Notes: a model not told the origin generated them from the sequence alone. DNA of 64,000 bases from Pedobacter sp. FW305-3-2-15-E-R2A2 (GCF_038446955.1 NZ_CP151803.1:6758001-6822000), one strand, 5' to 3'; positions 44,719 through 54,260 are shown, counted from the stretch's first letter. Made by a program: numbers and translations.

Positions 44719-47268
44719 TTAAATCTTAAAACTGTAAGCGATCCATGGATAAAAACCGAAACCGTATTCAATACTACTCTTTTTTGTTTCAAATGAAGAA
44801 GAATTCAAGTGATAATACAATGGATTTTTCCGGTTGTACAAGTTATAGGTACCTATAGAGATGGTACTGGAAATGTGGCGTTTTCCAAATAATCTGGTTT
44901 GAAACTGGTATTGGGCGGAGAGGTCCAGGCGACTAAAATCGGGAAACCTGGAGGTATTTCTTTCCTCAAAAATCGGCACATTTAAACCATCATGCTGATA
45001 GTAACCAACGGGCAGGGTCAGTGGTCTTCCAGTAGAATAGATAAAAAATCCCTGGAAGGACAGTTGTTTAGTCAGGTCATATCTGGCCGTTATTTTCAAT
45101 TCGTGCGGGATGTCATAATTTGCGGGAAACCTATTGCCGAAGTTAATGTCGGCGATCTTCCGAAATACCCTGGAATAGCTGTAAGCAATCGTTCCACTAA
45201 GCTTTCCTTCTGTTTTGGTCAGTTCGATCTCCAGTCCATACGCATTTGATTTTCCCGCTCTCAGCTGGCTTCTCACTTCCGGATTTTTAATGATTTGCGC
45301 ATGATCAATCAAATCCAACTGATGGTCCAGATATTTATAATAGGCATTCACTGACAGTGCGAAGTCTGTTGGAGAATAACGATAGCCCATAGAAAAGTAA
45401 TCAGAGTGCTGAGGCTTAATAGTTTTTGAGGCAGGGATCCAGGGCTCCAATGAAGAAAATGCCAGTGTGCTGTTCTGGATCAGCTGAAGATATTGGTAAT
45501 TGCGGTTATACGTTAAAAAAAAGCGTTCGGATGAACTCGGCAGGTAACTGAGGTTTAAACGAGGTTCCGGATTAACAAAGACCTTCACATCGTTTACATT
45601 TAAGCGGTTTCCCTGGGGATCAAAGACATTGTTACGTGCCTGCACATTTTTAAACAATCCCAGTCTAAGGCCATAGCTCAATTCAAAAGATCTGTTCAGT
45701 GTAATTTGCTGCACATAATACAATGCTGCTTCCAGAGATTCATCACGGGAGATGTTAAACTCATCTTTTGGTGACTTATGGATTTCGCCCGGACTAAAGA
45801 GGTGGTAGATGCCTGAAGCACCAAACTTAATCTGATTTACCGGACTGTGATAATAGGTATAATCTGCTTTCACAGTAATGTCCCTCACTCCCGTACTCCA
45901 TTGTGTTTTTTGTGAAAGTGTATCTGCATTCAGATCGAGCAGGTTGCTATAATTGCTGTAAATCACAGAAATGTTCTGGAAAATTTTTGAGTTAAAAATA
46001 TGGTTCCAGCGCAATGTGGAAGTCAGGTTTCCCCAGTTGTTGGTATAGGAGTTTTCGGATAACAATTTATCCTGACCAGCATAAACAGAATAGAAAATGC
46101 TGTTATTTTTATTGAGCCTATAATTGGCCTTGGCATTGAGGTCGTAATAGACGGAATAGGGGCTAAATAACTTGAAGTTATTTTGAAAAACATCCAGCAG
46201 GCTTCTCCTGAAAGCGACGATAAAGGAACCTTTCTCTTTTACAATCGGGCCTTCTACAGCCATGCGGGCTGACATGAGGTTTATTCCACCACTAAGGTGG
46301 TACTCTTTGTTGTTGCCTTCCGCCATTTTGTTCACCAGCACTGAAGAAAGCCTTCCGCCAAAATTAGCCGGCATATAATCCCTGTAAATCTGTACGTTGT
46401 TCACCACATCGGGATTAAACACAGAAACTAAACCATATAAATGCGAAGGATTATAGACAATCGCCTCATCCAGCATGACCAGATTTTGGTCGGTATTGCC
46501 CCCTCTGACAAATAAACCGGAGCTTCCCTCCGACATCGATTTGATTCCATTCTGCATTTGCAATCTTTTCACGACATCCGTCTCGCCGGCATAATAAGTC
46601 GTATTATTTAATTGCTTAATGCCAAAATTCTGTTCGTTTAACAGAATTGGATTTGGTGCTATAGCAGATTGCTTAATTTCGACTTCTTCCAGGCGATTTG
46701 TTTTCTGGCGGAGTTCAATTTCAAGTTCAAGATCTTTATATAAACGGATTTTTTCTTCCTTTGTCTGATAGCCTGTATTAGAAATTTGCACCTGATAATC
46801 CCCTTCAGGGATAGAAATTGCATAAAAACCATATTGATTTGTATTGATTCCCACCCCTAGCTCCGGGATATAGAGTGTGGCTCCAATGAGTTCTTCCCCG
46901 CTTGAGCCGTCACGGACATGACCGCGGATGGTTCCTACTGTTGGTTTTACAGGGGCAATTACAATATCTGAACCGATGACCTTAAAGCCCAGTTTGGTTC
47001 CAAAGAGCAACTGTTCTAAAATCCCGCTTAATGGAGTCTTAGAAAACTGAAAGGCTGCGGTCTTTTTATTCCGCAATTGATCCGGGTCATAAGCAAAACT
47101 ACATTTAGCCTTTGACTCGAGCAGATTTAACACAAGGATCAGGGAATCGGCAGGTATATTTATGCTTAGCGGCTGATCCAGGATTCGCTTATTCTGAGCG
47201 CATAACCTGATGGAACCTGTAAAAAATAAAAGAATGCAAAGGCAGTAAAGCCGCCTGTAAAAAGTCAT
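44719..47268 (-). CDS. TonB-dependent receptor with STN signalling domain
   Basis: The 849-residue receptor has a signal peptide, an N-terminal STN domain (about 40-105) of the FecA/FpvA type that contacts FecR, a carboxypeptidase-like domain (about 110-190, IRGHVRDGSSGEELIGATL), a plug (about 215-330, SSGLFVRGGNTDQNLVMLDE) and a barrel ending WIAYSFKI. STN receptors report ligand uptake to FecR and so to the sigma factor encoded upstream. Its start overlaps the fecR-like stop by one base. The ligand cannot be told, but iron chelates are the usual ones. Confidence 0.92.
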   Translation of the reverse strand: MTFYRRLYCLCILLFFTGSIRLCAQNKRILDQPLSINIPADSLILVLNLLESKAKCSFAYDPDQLRNKKTAAFQFSKTPLSGILEQLLFGTKLGFKVIGSDIVIAPVKPTVGTIRGHVRDGSSGEELIGATLYIPELGVGINTNQYGFYAISIPEGDYQVQISNTGYQTKEEKIRLYKDLELEIELRQKTNRLEEVEIKQSAIAPNPILLNEQNFGIKQLNNTTYYAGETDVVKRLQMQNGIKSMSEGSSGLFVRGGNTDQNLVMLDEAIVYNPSHLYGLVSVFNPDVVNNVQIYRDYMPANFGGRLSSVLVNKMAEGNNKEYHLSGGINLMSARMAVEGPIVKEKGSFIVAFRRSLLDVFQNNFKLFSPYSVYYDLNAKANYRLNKNNSIFYSVYAGQDKLLSENSYTNNWGNLTSTLRWNHIFNSKIFQNISVIYSNYSNLLDLNADTLSQKTQWSTGVRDITVKADYTYYHSPVNQIKFGASGIYHLFSPGEIHKSPKDEFNISRDESLEAALYYVQQITLNRSFELSYGLRLGLFKNVQARNNVFDPQGNRLNVNDVKVFVNPEPRLNLSYLPSSSERFFLTYNRNYQYLQLIQNSTLAFSSLEPWIPASKTIKPQHSDYFSMGYRYSPTDFALSVNAYYKYLDHQLDLIDHAQIIKNPEVRSQLRAGKSNAYGLEIELTKTEGKLSGTIAYSYSRVFRKIADINFGNRFPANYDIPHELKITARYDLTKQLSFQGFFIYSTGRPLTLPVGYYQHDGLNVPIFEERNTSRFPDFSRLDLSAQYQFQTRLFGKRHISSTISIGTYNLYNRKNPLYYHLNSSSFETKKSSIEYGFGFYPWIAYSFKI

Positions 47269-48269
47269 TAATTGTCAGATAAAGTATAAGTGTTTTCAAA
47301 TTTTGTCACTTTACATTGTAAAGAAGCAGAGATCACAGCAAGTGCACTATCCAGGGTCTGGTATTTCAGGCTGGCCGTCAGTTTGCGTTTCTTGAGCTGA
47401 TCACCTTTAATGTCAATTCTGGAATTGTAAGCTTTCTCCAGCTGGCTGGTAACCTCCCCTATAGGAACAGCGGTAAATACAAAATTTTTATCTATCCAGG
47501 CTTTATAATTACGATCTGGATTGTCGGTCGCAATCAATTCTTTGGTAGCCAGGTTGTATAGTCCCATTTTACCTGGCGTTAAAAGCACTTCTTTACTACT
47601 GCTGTGGTGTCGCAGTGCAACTTTGCCTTCTTCAACAATTACGGCTATTTTATCTTCGTTTTTACTGATGTTAAAACGCGTTCCAATGTCTTTTGCTTCC
47701 AGTTCTCCAAGGTCTACTCTAAACTGAACACGCTTATCCTCCACCACCTGTACAAAGGCTTCTCCTTTTAAAAGTTCCAGTCTTCGATCGCTCTTAAAGC
47801 TGCTTTTATTGTAGCTGATGGTTGTCGCCGCGTTCAATTTAACCGCCGTTCCATCTGGAAGGACAATATTAGTTACTCCGGTCTGCTGATCTGTACTAAT
47901 AACCACATCCTGGTTTTTCTGAACAAAATAATACCCTATGGAGCATAGAATCAGTAATGAGGCAGCGATTTTCAACCAGTAATTGCTTTGTTTTTCTTCT
48001 TTAAAAAGGGGAAGTTCTTCAGAAGCAGGGGAATTTTCAATTTTTTTATCGAGAGACTCCCAGGACTGCTGGGCATCAATGTCCAGACGTTCTACCAATT
48101 TATCAAGGTTCACCTGAACGTTCAGAAATTCCTGATAGGTTTTTTCATTGGCAGGATCAGCTGCTCTCCATTGCTTCAGTAATTCCTTGTTTGCAGGAGT
48201 TATAGTTTTGTCCAGATCGTCTATGATCAGTCCAAAAATAAGCGTTTCGTTTGTTTCAAAGTTTTTCAT
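47268..48269 (-). CDS. FecR-family anti-sigma regulator
   Basis: A 333-residue inner-membrane protein with a cytosolic N terminus (about 1-90), a membrane helix (about 95-113, WLKIAASLLILCSIGYYFV) and a periplasmic FecR domain with LPDGTAVKLNAATTISY, FRVDLGELEAKDIGTRFNI, plus a C-terminal DUF4974 domain (about 255-330). It receives the signal from the STN domain of the receptor and controls the sigma factor encoded 69 bases upstream. Its N terminus lacks the zinc anti-sigma motif, as is usual in this family. Confidence 0.93.
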   Translation of the reverse strand: MKNFETNETLIFGLIIDDLDKTITPANKELLKQWRAADPANEKTYQEFLNVQVNLDKLVERLDIDAQQSWESLDKKIENSPASEELPLFKEEKQSNYWLKIAASLLILCSIGYYFVQKNQDVVISTDQQTGVTNIVLPDGTAVKLNAATTISYNKSSFKSDRRLELLKGEAFVQVVEDKRVQFRVDLGELEAKDIGTRFNISKNEDKIAVIVEEGKVALRHHSSSKEVLLTPGKMGLYNLATKELIATDNPDRNYKAWIDKNFVFTAVPIGEVTSQLEKAYNSRIDIKGDQLKKRKLTASLKYQTLDSALAVISASLQCKVTKFENTYTLSDN

Positions 48270-48338
48270 TTGAATATATTTGTTTTTAACGGTTATGAAG
48301 CTCTCATGAAATCATGATCGTTTCATTGTAGGGACGAA

Positions 48339-48959
48339 TTAGCATATGATTATTTTTAAGAACAAGATTAAAAAAATAATGACCTGCCCTTGTTTTTCCA
48401 TATGACTTCTGAGTTTCTGAAAGCCATAGGTCAAATGGTTTTTAACTGTTTTCAGGGAAATCCCCATCTGGTCTGCAATCTCCTGCTGTTTCAATTTACC
48501 AAAGCGGCTCAGATACATTACCTGTTTACATTTATCTGGCAGCAATACCAACGCTTCTTCCAGGCTTTTCAATAACGTTTCTTCGTTTTCAGCAACTTCT
48601 CCATCTTCTGTAAGTGGTTCCTGTTCCACATGACTTGACTGCCAGGCCAATTGCTTCTGTGCATTTATCTTCTCTTTCCTGACGAAGTTCAGTGAGGAGT
48701 TTACAATTGCCCTGAACAAATAACTTTTCATTGAATACTGAATATTTAATTGGTCAGCCTTATTCCATATCGCGATAAACAAATCATGAACAATTTCCTC
48801 AGCTGCTTCCGACTGTCCTACATACTGGTAAGCTGTACCAAACAGCTGTTTATAATATTTTTTATAAAAGGCTTCAAACACCTTTTTATCTTTTTTACGG
48901 ATTGCGCTGATCAGTATTAAATCTTCATTAAGCGGACTAAGTATCGGTTCTTTGCTCAT
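48339..48959 (-). CDS. ECF-type RNA polymerase sigma-70 factor of the FecR cassette
   Basis: A 206-residue sigma factor of the Bacteroidota ECF group paired with FecR. Region 2 shows FEAFYKKYYKQLFG and EIVHDLFIAIWNKADQL, region 4 shows LPDKCKQVMYLSRFGKLKQQEIADQMGISLKTVKNHLTYG (in two parts). It should activate its own cassette when the receptor is occupied. The last 15 residues are hydrophobic (FLILFLKIIIC), which is odd for a soluble sigma factor; possible membrane contact or a 3' extension is worth noting. Confidence 0.92.
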   Translation of the reverse strand: MSKEPILSPLNEDLILISAIRKKDKKVFEAFYKKYYKQLFGTAYQYVGQSEAAEEIVHDLFIAIWNKADQLNIQYSMKSYLFRAIVNSSLNFVRKEKINAQKQLAWQSSHVEQEPLTEDGEVAENEETLLKSLEEALVLLPDKCKQVMYLSRFGKLKQQEIADQMGISLKTVKNHLTYGFQKLRSHMEKQGQVIIFLILFLKIIIC

Positions 48960-48968
48960 GATACCCTC

Positions 48969-49448
48969 CTAGTTTTGCTTTAGCGTCAATATCCCTGAAA
49001 TCTCAGGAGATTTAGCTAATGTATTAATGGCTACAAACCATAATCCTCTTAACAGGTTTCTTTCCTGTAACGGACTTAAAGTAAGCGTGCCGGACAATGG
49101 TAAAGGCACTGTTGCTCCTGTATTCTTATAGAGGATTGCAGTCAATGTTCCTTTCGAACCTTTTGTTCCGCTTCTAAGGCTGATTTCTTCCGGCACCAAA
49201 TCCTTATATTCCAACTTATAGCTTAACAATTTTGTTCCTTCGTCGTACGCTCCTTTTAATATCGCTGTTCCTTCAGAATTTGTATTGGTTCCTTTTTTAT
49301 CAATTCTTGCTGTTACCAGATAAAACCTTACCGGAGGCTTGATTTTCTGATCTGCTACGGGTGCTTTCTTACAAGTCCACAAACAAAAGATCAAACTGAA
49401 CAACCCCATTCTCAAAAATATAAGCCCCTGATTTTTAATACCCCACAT
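48969..49448 (-). CDS. CHRD-like lipoprotein at the head of the sigma/FecR cassette
   Basis: A 159-residue predicted lipoprotein (Cys near LWTC, about residue 26). The mature domain resembles CHRD (chordin-type) domains: the strand pattern EGTAILKGAYDEGTKLLSYKLEYKDL, later VPLPLSGTLTLSPLQERNLLRGLWFVAINT and ISGILTL. It stops 10 bases before the sigma gene and is likely in the same mRNA. CHRD domains are beta domains of unclear binding role in bacteria. The start at 49448 puts the signal after about 12 residues; a later start at Met14 is possible. Confidence 0.7.
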   Translation of the reverse strand: MWGIKNQGLIFLRMGLFSLIFCLWTCKKAPVADQKIKPPVRFYLVTARIDKKGTNTNSEGTAILKGAYDEGTKLLSYKLEYKDLVPEEISLRSGTKGSKGTLTAILYKNTGATVPLPLSGTLTLSPLQERNLLRGLWFVAINTLAKSPEISGILTLKQN

Positions 49449-49533
49449 GTTGTAGTTTTAGCCAGGGACTAAATTACTAACTTTTTTGATTGGTATATTA
49501 TTGTTTTTTCATTGGCTTTTAAGGTTTAACATT

Positions 49534-50541
49534 TTAATAAAAAAAGCTGTATTGTAAGGACCATTTAGCATAAAAATGCCGATAAGAACCCAAAAGAGAG
49601 AACAACAGATACCTGCCCGTCATTTTATTAACCCATTCCGGCTTATTGTTGATCGCATAAGGGATAATGCCACCCACACTGACATTGATCTGTTCTTCAG
49701 CTAAGGAAAGTGCTTTTACATAGGGTTTATAAATATGTTTGATCTGGTTTCTAGTCAGACGGTAAACTTTATGTGTCAGCATATAACTGTTTTTAGAAGA
49801 ATAGCTGAATCCATGATAATGGTAAAATACAAGGTCAAAATTTTGATTCTCAGACAACTCTTTACACATGGTTTTGCTACCATTATTTTTAAAGGCATAC
49901 TGTTGTACATTCCATGGAGCAACACCACCACCAAGATGTTTCAGGACATGTACACAGGAAAATCTTTCTGTCCAATCGTCCAGATACTTCTGGTCTCCAA
50001 ATTTGTGGTCCTCAAATCTGTTGAAACACCAGTCCAGACAGGCATTGACCCACCAGTTTAATACTTCCATGCCTTCTTCATTATTTTTGAAAGTCATGAA
50101 CTGCACACAGTAGATCCCGCTTTTGGCGGATTGATCATGGACCGGCGTATAGCGATGTTCAGTGATCAGCACCGATTTTTCAGCCATTTCGTCAATGAGC
50201 ACCTGTGGATTTTTAAAGAACAATAGATCCGCATCTACATAGGTACAATGATCCAGCTGGAAGGTCTCTATGCTATATTTGATCGTCGAAGACGCACAGG
50301 TCCAGCAATACTCTTGAGCCGTCCGTCCCGATTTCGCCGTCAGCAAGTCATTATTTTCAAAATCTTTCAGACTCACAATGGTAGCCTGGGAAAGTTTCAG
50401 TTTAGACAGGGCCTCAAAGCAATGCTGATCAAAAGCAAAGATATACAGGTGAAAATCTGAACATTGTTGCTCAAGGGAATGATACATGGCCAAACCACGT
50501 GATAGGTAAGTCGTGTTAAATAGTGTACAGAAGTTAAGCAT
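49534..50541 (-). CDS. Glycosyltransferase-like protein
   Basis: A 335-residue protein with a nucleotide-diphospho-sugar transferase fold: start MLNFCTLFNTTYLSRGLAMYHSL, then CTYVDADLLFF with a DxD-like metal site, and later GGGVAPWNVQQY. It is a cytosolic or membrane-associated glycosyltransferase of the type that adds sugars to surface polymers. The frame runs further to 50598, but the ATG at 50541 starts exactly at the conserved block and overlaps the end of the methyltransferase gene by 8 bases, so translation is coupled. The sugar and acceptor are unknown. Confidence 0.8.
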   Translation of the reverse strand: MLNFCTLFNTTYLSRGLAMYHSLEQQCSDFHLYIFAFDQHCFEALSKLKLSQATIVSLKDFENNDLLTAKSGRTAQEYCWTCASSTIKYSIETFQLDHCTYVDADLLFFKNPQVLIDEMAEKSVLITEHRYTPVHDQSAKSGIYCVQFMTFKNNEEGMEVLNWWVNACLDWCFNRFEDHKFGDQKYLDDWTERFSCVHVLKHLGGGVAPWNVQQYAFKNNGSKTMCKELSENQNFDLVFYHYHGFSYSSKNSYMLTHKVYRLTRNQIKHIYKPYVKALSLAEEQINVSVGGIIPYAINNKPEWVNKMTGRYLLFSLLGSYRHFYAKWSLQYSFFY

Positions 50542-51334
50542 GGGTAGATAAGTTAATGAGGTAAAAGCCTTTGTCATATCCTGATTGAATGCCATCAATC
50601 AGCATGGTTTCTTCCCCTTTGACATAGGAACTAAATTCAGCTACGTTAGTATACTGTCCCGAAAAATGGTTTAAGAAGTTTTCTTCATTAAAAAACCAGG
50701 ACGGATAAGAAGCAGGATAAATTTCAGGGGGCACTCTTTGTAAAGTCAGCCGGTCTTTCTCCCCATAATGAAAAGCAGTACGGTCAAACAGTAAGAACTG
50801 AAAATTATAAGCAGCCAGTTGCTGCAAAAAGTCATGGGGTCTTTCCAGGTACTGGACGCTTGAAGACAATACCACAAGGTCAATTTTTTTAAGTTCCAGA
50901 CAGGCATCAATGCTATTATGAAATGTCAGGACATCATCTTGAAAATGTTGATTTCCACATGCAACATAATGTTCCTGCTCCACGACATTCCAGCTGGCAC
51001 AAACTCCTTTCGTCAGGAATTCCCGAATCTGATAATAAGTACTCCCCAGGGAGCCACCGAAATCCAGTACATGAAGGGCTTCTTTTTTTAAATTTGCACT
51101 ATTCAGAAGGAAAGTAATTAAGGGAAAAGGATATTCTTTTTTATCGAAGACAACGGAGTCACGTTCATAAACGGCTTCTCCGTTTTTGACCTTTAATATT
51201 GCATTTTTTGTTCTTTCCAGAATCACGCCTGCATCATAACCAACAGCCTCTCTGGCAACTTCTGCCCAGGAAGAATAATTGCCAAACCAACCATATGGGT
51301 TCCTTCTACGTTTTACAAAGAGGTTTTTGAACAT
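50534..51334 (-). CDS. TIGR04325-type SAM-dependent methyltransferase
   Basis: The 266-residue protein matches the TIGR04325 group of putative methyltransferases found in surface-glycan clusters: N-terminal NPYGWFGNYSSWAEVAREAVGYDA, Rossmann motif LDFGGSLGSTYYQIREFL, then VVLSSSVQYL and WFFNEENFL. No signal peptide. It overlaps the glycosyltransferase gene by 8 bases, so the two probably modify one glycan. It stands directly before the divergent miaB promoter region. Confidence 0.85.
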   Translation of the reverse strand: MFKNLFVKRRRNPYGWFGNYSSWAEVAREAVGYDAGVILERTKNAILKVKNGEAVYERDSVVFDKKEYPFPLITFLLNSANLKKEALHVLDFGGSLGSTYYQIREFLTKGVCASWNVVEQEHYVACGNQHFQDDVLTFHNSIDACLELKKIDLVVLSSSVQYLERPHDFLQQLAAYNFQFLLFDRTAFHYGEKDRLTLQRVPPEIYPASYPSWFFNEENFLNHFSGQYTNVAEFSSYVKGEETMLIDGIQSGYDKGFYLINLSTHA

Positions 51335-51436
51335 GTCCTGAGTTAATTAGCCTGATTTCATGTCTAAAGACAATGACTTATTAAAAAGGTCCTATATGCT
51401 TCTTCTATTTATTTTCCGGCTTAAAGATTCTGCCAC

Positions 51437-51469
51437 TTTGTCATTTATAAATATAAATGTGTATTTTTG
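51437..51469 (+). promoter_or_regulatory. Bacteroidota-type promoter of miaB
   Basis: -33 TTTG (51437-51440) and -7 TATTTTTG (51462-51469) are 21 bases apart, matching the Bacteroidota consensus. Transcription would start near 51476, giving a leader of about 19 bases before the miaB ATG. Confidence 0.72.
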
Positions 51470-51494
51470 AAGCCCAGAAAAATGTTAACCATTT

Positions 51495-52943
51495 ATGATT
51501 GATTTACAGCTAACAGATAAGACACACGATGAGGAGCGCCAGGGCGAAGCTTTAGTGATTGATGCCCCAGAGGTACGCAATGGGCGAAAGCTATACATTG
51601 AAAGCTATGGGTGTCAAATGAATTTTGCAGATAGTGAGATTGTAGCCTCGATATTAAAAGATCAGGGATTTGAGACTACAGGAGACTATCATGAAGCTGA
51701 TGTGGTATTTATCAATACTTGTTCTATCCGTGAAAATGCCGAACAGCGCGTACGGAACCGTTTGTCTCAGTTCGGCGCTGAAAAACGCAGAAATCCCAAA
51801 TTAGTGGTTGGTGTTTTAGGCTGTATGGCGGAACGGTTAAAATCTAAATTCCTGGAAGAAGAAAAGTTAGTGGATATGGTGGTTGGTCCTGATGCCTACC
51901 GTGACCTTCCCCAACTGATCAATCAGGTAGAAGATGGACATAAAGCCATCAACGTTTTATTGTCACGCGAGGAGACTTATGCAGACATTAGCCCGGTAAG
52001 GCTGAACGGAAATGGCATCACTGCATTTATTTCTATCATGCGTGGTTGCGATAACATGTGTTCTTTTTGCGTTGTTCCTTTTACCAGAGGACGTGAACGG
52101 AGCAGAGATCCGCATTCTATCCTCGCGGAAGCTCAGGACTTATTCGACAAGGGTTACAAAGAGGTCACTTTACTGGGACAAAACGTGGATTCCTATAAAT
52201 GGAAAGGTCCGGATGCTGAGGAAAGTGCTGAGATCGAAGTTAACTTTGCGCAGCTCTTGGAAAAAGTTGCATTAATCAGTCCTGATTTAAGAATCAGGTT
52301 TTCAACCTCACATCCCAAAGATATTACTGACGAGGTATTATATGCCATTGCCAAATATGATAACATCTGTAATTACATTCACCTGCCTGTACAATCCGGA
52401 AGCAGCAGGGTACTGGAATTGATGAACAGAACTTATACCCGTGAATGGTACATCAACAGGATTGATGCCATCAGACGCATTATTCCAGGTTGCGCCATTT
52501 CATCCGATATCATTGCCGGCTTCTGTACAGAAACCGAAGAAGAGCATCAGGAAACGCTGACCATGATGGATTATGTAGGCTATGATTTTGCATTTACCTT
52601 TAGTTATTCCGAAAGACCAGGAACACTTGCAGCAAGAAAGCTGGAAGATGACGTTCCGGAAGAAGTAAAAAAACGCAGGTTAGCAGAAATATTACTTAAA
52701 CAACAGGAAACTTCTTTGTTCCGCCTACAACAATTCGTAGGAAAAACTGTTAGGATTTTAGTGGAGGGTACTTCCAAAAAATCCGACAAGGATCTTTGCG
52801 GAAGAAATGATCAGAATGCAATGGTTGTTTTTCCTGCGACAGCAGGAGTTAAGGCGGGTCAGTATGTGAACGTTCATATCGACCGTTGTACATCGGCAAC
52901 TTTATTAGGAACAATTGCAGTTGAAGTACCCGAAATTGTTTAA
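51495..52943 (+). CDS. miaB: tRNA methylthiotransferase MiaB
   Basis: MiaB adds a methylthio group to i6A37 in tRNAs, using two iron-sulfur clusters. The 482-residue protein has the UPF0004 domain with Cys40, Cys76 and Cys110, the radical-SAM motif CDNMCSFC (Cys185, Cys189, Cys192), GGN-type SAM binding, and a C-terminal TRAM domain (about 410-475). It is the first gene of the block miaB, sigma-54 activator, lptE, secG, groESL. It has a clear promoter. Confidence 0.97.
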   Translation: MIDLQLTDKTHDEERQGEALVIDAPEVRNGRKLYIESYGCQMNFADSEIVASILKDQGFETTGDYHEADVVFINTCSIRENAEQRVRNRLSQFGAEKRRNPKLVVGVLGCMAERLKSKFLEEEKLVDMVVGPDAYRDLPQLINQVEDGHKAINVLLSREETYADISPVRLNGNGITAFISIMRGCDNMCSFCVVPFTRGRERSRDPHSILAEAQDLFDKGYKEVTLLGQNVDSYKWKGPDAEESAEIEVNFAQLLEKVALISPDLRIRFSTSHPKDITDEVLYAIAKYDNICNYIHLPVQSGSSRVLELMNRTYTREWYINRIDAIRRIIPGCAISSDIIAGFCTETEEEHQETLTMMDYVGYDFAFTFSYSERPGTLAARKLEDDVPEEVKKRRLAEILLKQQETSLFRLQQFVGKTVRILVEGTSKKSDKDLCGRNDQNAMVVFPATAGVKAGQYVNVHIDRCTSATLLGTIAVEVPEIV

Positions 52944-52961
52944 TTAAAAAAACAAATTACT

Positions 52962-54191
52962 TTGGACATACAAGACATTAAAAACCGGTTCGGGATCATA
53001 GGTGGCTCTCCGCTGTTGAACCGGGCAATAGATATCGCCAGACAAGTTGCACCAACCGACATGTCGGTTTTAATTACCGGAGAAAGCGGTAGTGGTAAAG
53101 AAGTTTTCTCTCATATCATTCATCAGATGAGTACCCGTAAACACGGGGCTTTTATTGCCGTAAACTGTGGCGCCATTCCTGAAGGAACGATAGATTCTGA
53201 ATTGTTCGGACATGAAAAGGGCTCTTTTACAGGAGCTCATGAAGCCCGTAAAGGTTATTTTGAAGTAGCGAATGGCGGAACCATCTTTTTAGATGAGGTG
53301 GCAGAATTACCCTTGGGTACACAAGCACGCCTGTTGAGGATTCTGGAGAGTGGGGAATATTTACGTGTAGGTTCTTCCAAAGTACAAAAAACTGATGTGC
53401 GGATTATTGCTGCTACAAATGTGGATGTGTATAACCGGGTGAAATCAGGAAAATTCCGGGAGGATTTATATTACCGATTAAATACTGTTCCTTTACGTAT
53501 TCCTGCACTACACGAAAGAAAGGAAGACATTTATCTATTATTCCGGAAATTTTCTGCCGACTTTAGTGACAAGTACAGAAGCCCGGGCATTCAGCTGGAG
53601 CCGGAAGCCATTCAATTACTCAGCAACTACAGCTGGCCGGGAAATGTAAGACAGCTAAAAAATATTGCAGAACAGATCTGCGTATTGGAGAAAGAACGGA
53701 ATGTAACTCCCGCTGCATTACTAAATTATATTCCAAATGAAAGCGCCACCAATCTGCCCATGGCCATCAATGGCAGTAACAAGGAAGACTATACCGAAAG
53801 GGACATTCTTTACAAGGTACTGTTTGACATGAAAAAGGACATGATGGAGCTGAAGAAGTTAGTCGCAGAGATTATTCAGAGCGGAGGAAACACCTCGCAT
53901 ATCATTGCAGACAACCCTCATTACATTAACCAGCTTTATCAGGAAGTAGACCAGACGATTAATGAGCCGACATTTACGATCAAAAAGCCGGTTCAAAATG
54001 CGCCGGTAGATTATAATTATACCCAGGAAGCCGAAGAAGTCGAAGAATCGTTATCATTGATCGATAAAGAATCTGACCTGATCAAAAAAGCTTTGAAGAA
54101 ACACAAGGGGAAACGTAAATTTGCAGCACAGGAACTTGGTATTTCTGAACGCACTTTATATAGAAAAATTAAAGAACTCAATTTAAACTAG
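52962..54191 (+). CDS. Sigma-54-dependent transcriptional activator without receiver domain
   Basis: The 409-residue protein is an AAA+ enhancer-binding protein: Walker A GESGSGKE (40-47), the sigma-54 contact loop as GSFTGA (87-92) in place of GAFTGA, Walker B GTIFLDE (Asp111, Glu112), and a C-terminal Fis-type HTH (about 372-405, FAAQELGISERTLYRKI). There is no N-terminal receiver, GAF or PAS domain, so control is by level or partner. The start is TTG at 52962 and fits the conserved N terminus MDIQDIKNRFGIIG. It starts 18 bases after the miaB stop. A linker (about 255-370) is charged and partly disordered. Confidence 0.93.
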   Translation: MDIQDIKNRFGIIGGSPLLNRAIDIARQVAPTDMSVLITGESGSGKEVFSHIIHQMSTRKHGAFIAVNCGAIPEGTIDSELFGHEKGSFTGAHEARKGYFEVANGGTIFLDEVAELPLGTQARLLRILESGEYLRVGSSKVQKTDVRIIAATNVDVYNRVKSGKFREDLYYRLNTVPLRIPALHERKEDIYLLFRKFSADFSDKYRSPGIQLEPEAIQLLSNYSWPGNVRQLKNIAEQICVLEKERNVTPAALLNYIPNESATNLPMAINGSNKEDYTERDILYKVLFDMKKDMMELKKLVAEIIQSGGNTSHIIADNPHYINQLYQEVDQTINEPTFTIKKPVQNAPVDYNYTQEAEEVEESLSLIDKESDLIKKALKKHKGKRKFAAQELGISERTLYRKIKELNLN

Positions 54192-54260
54192 CCAGGCTAA
54201 AAAATTGATGAATAATATGCAGATGATCACTTCATCACCGATAAAGACAAATATATCCTA

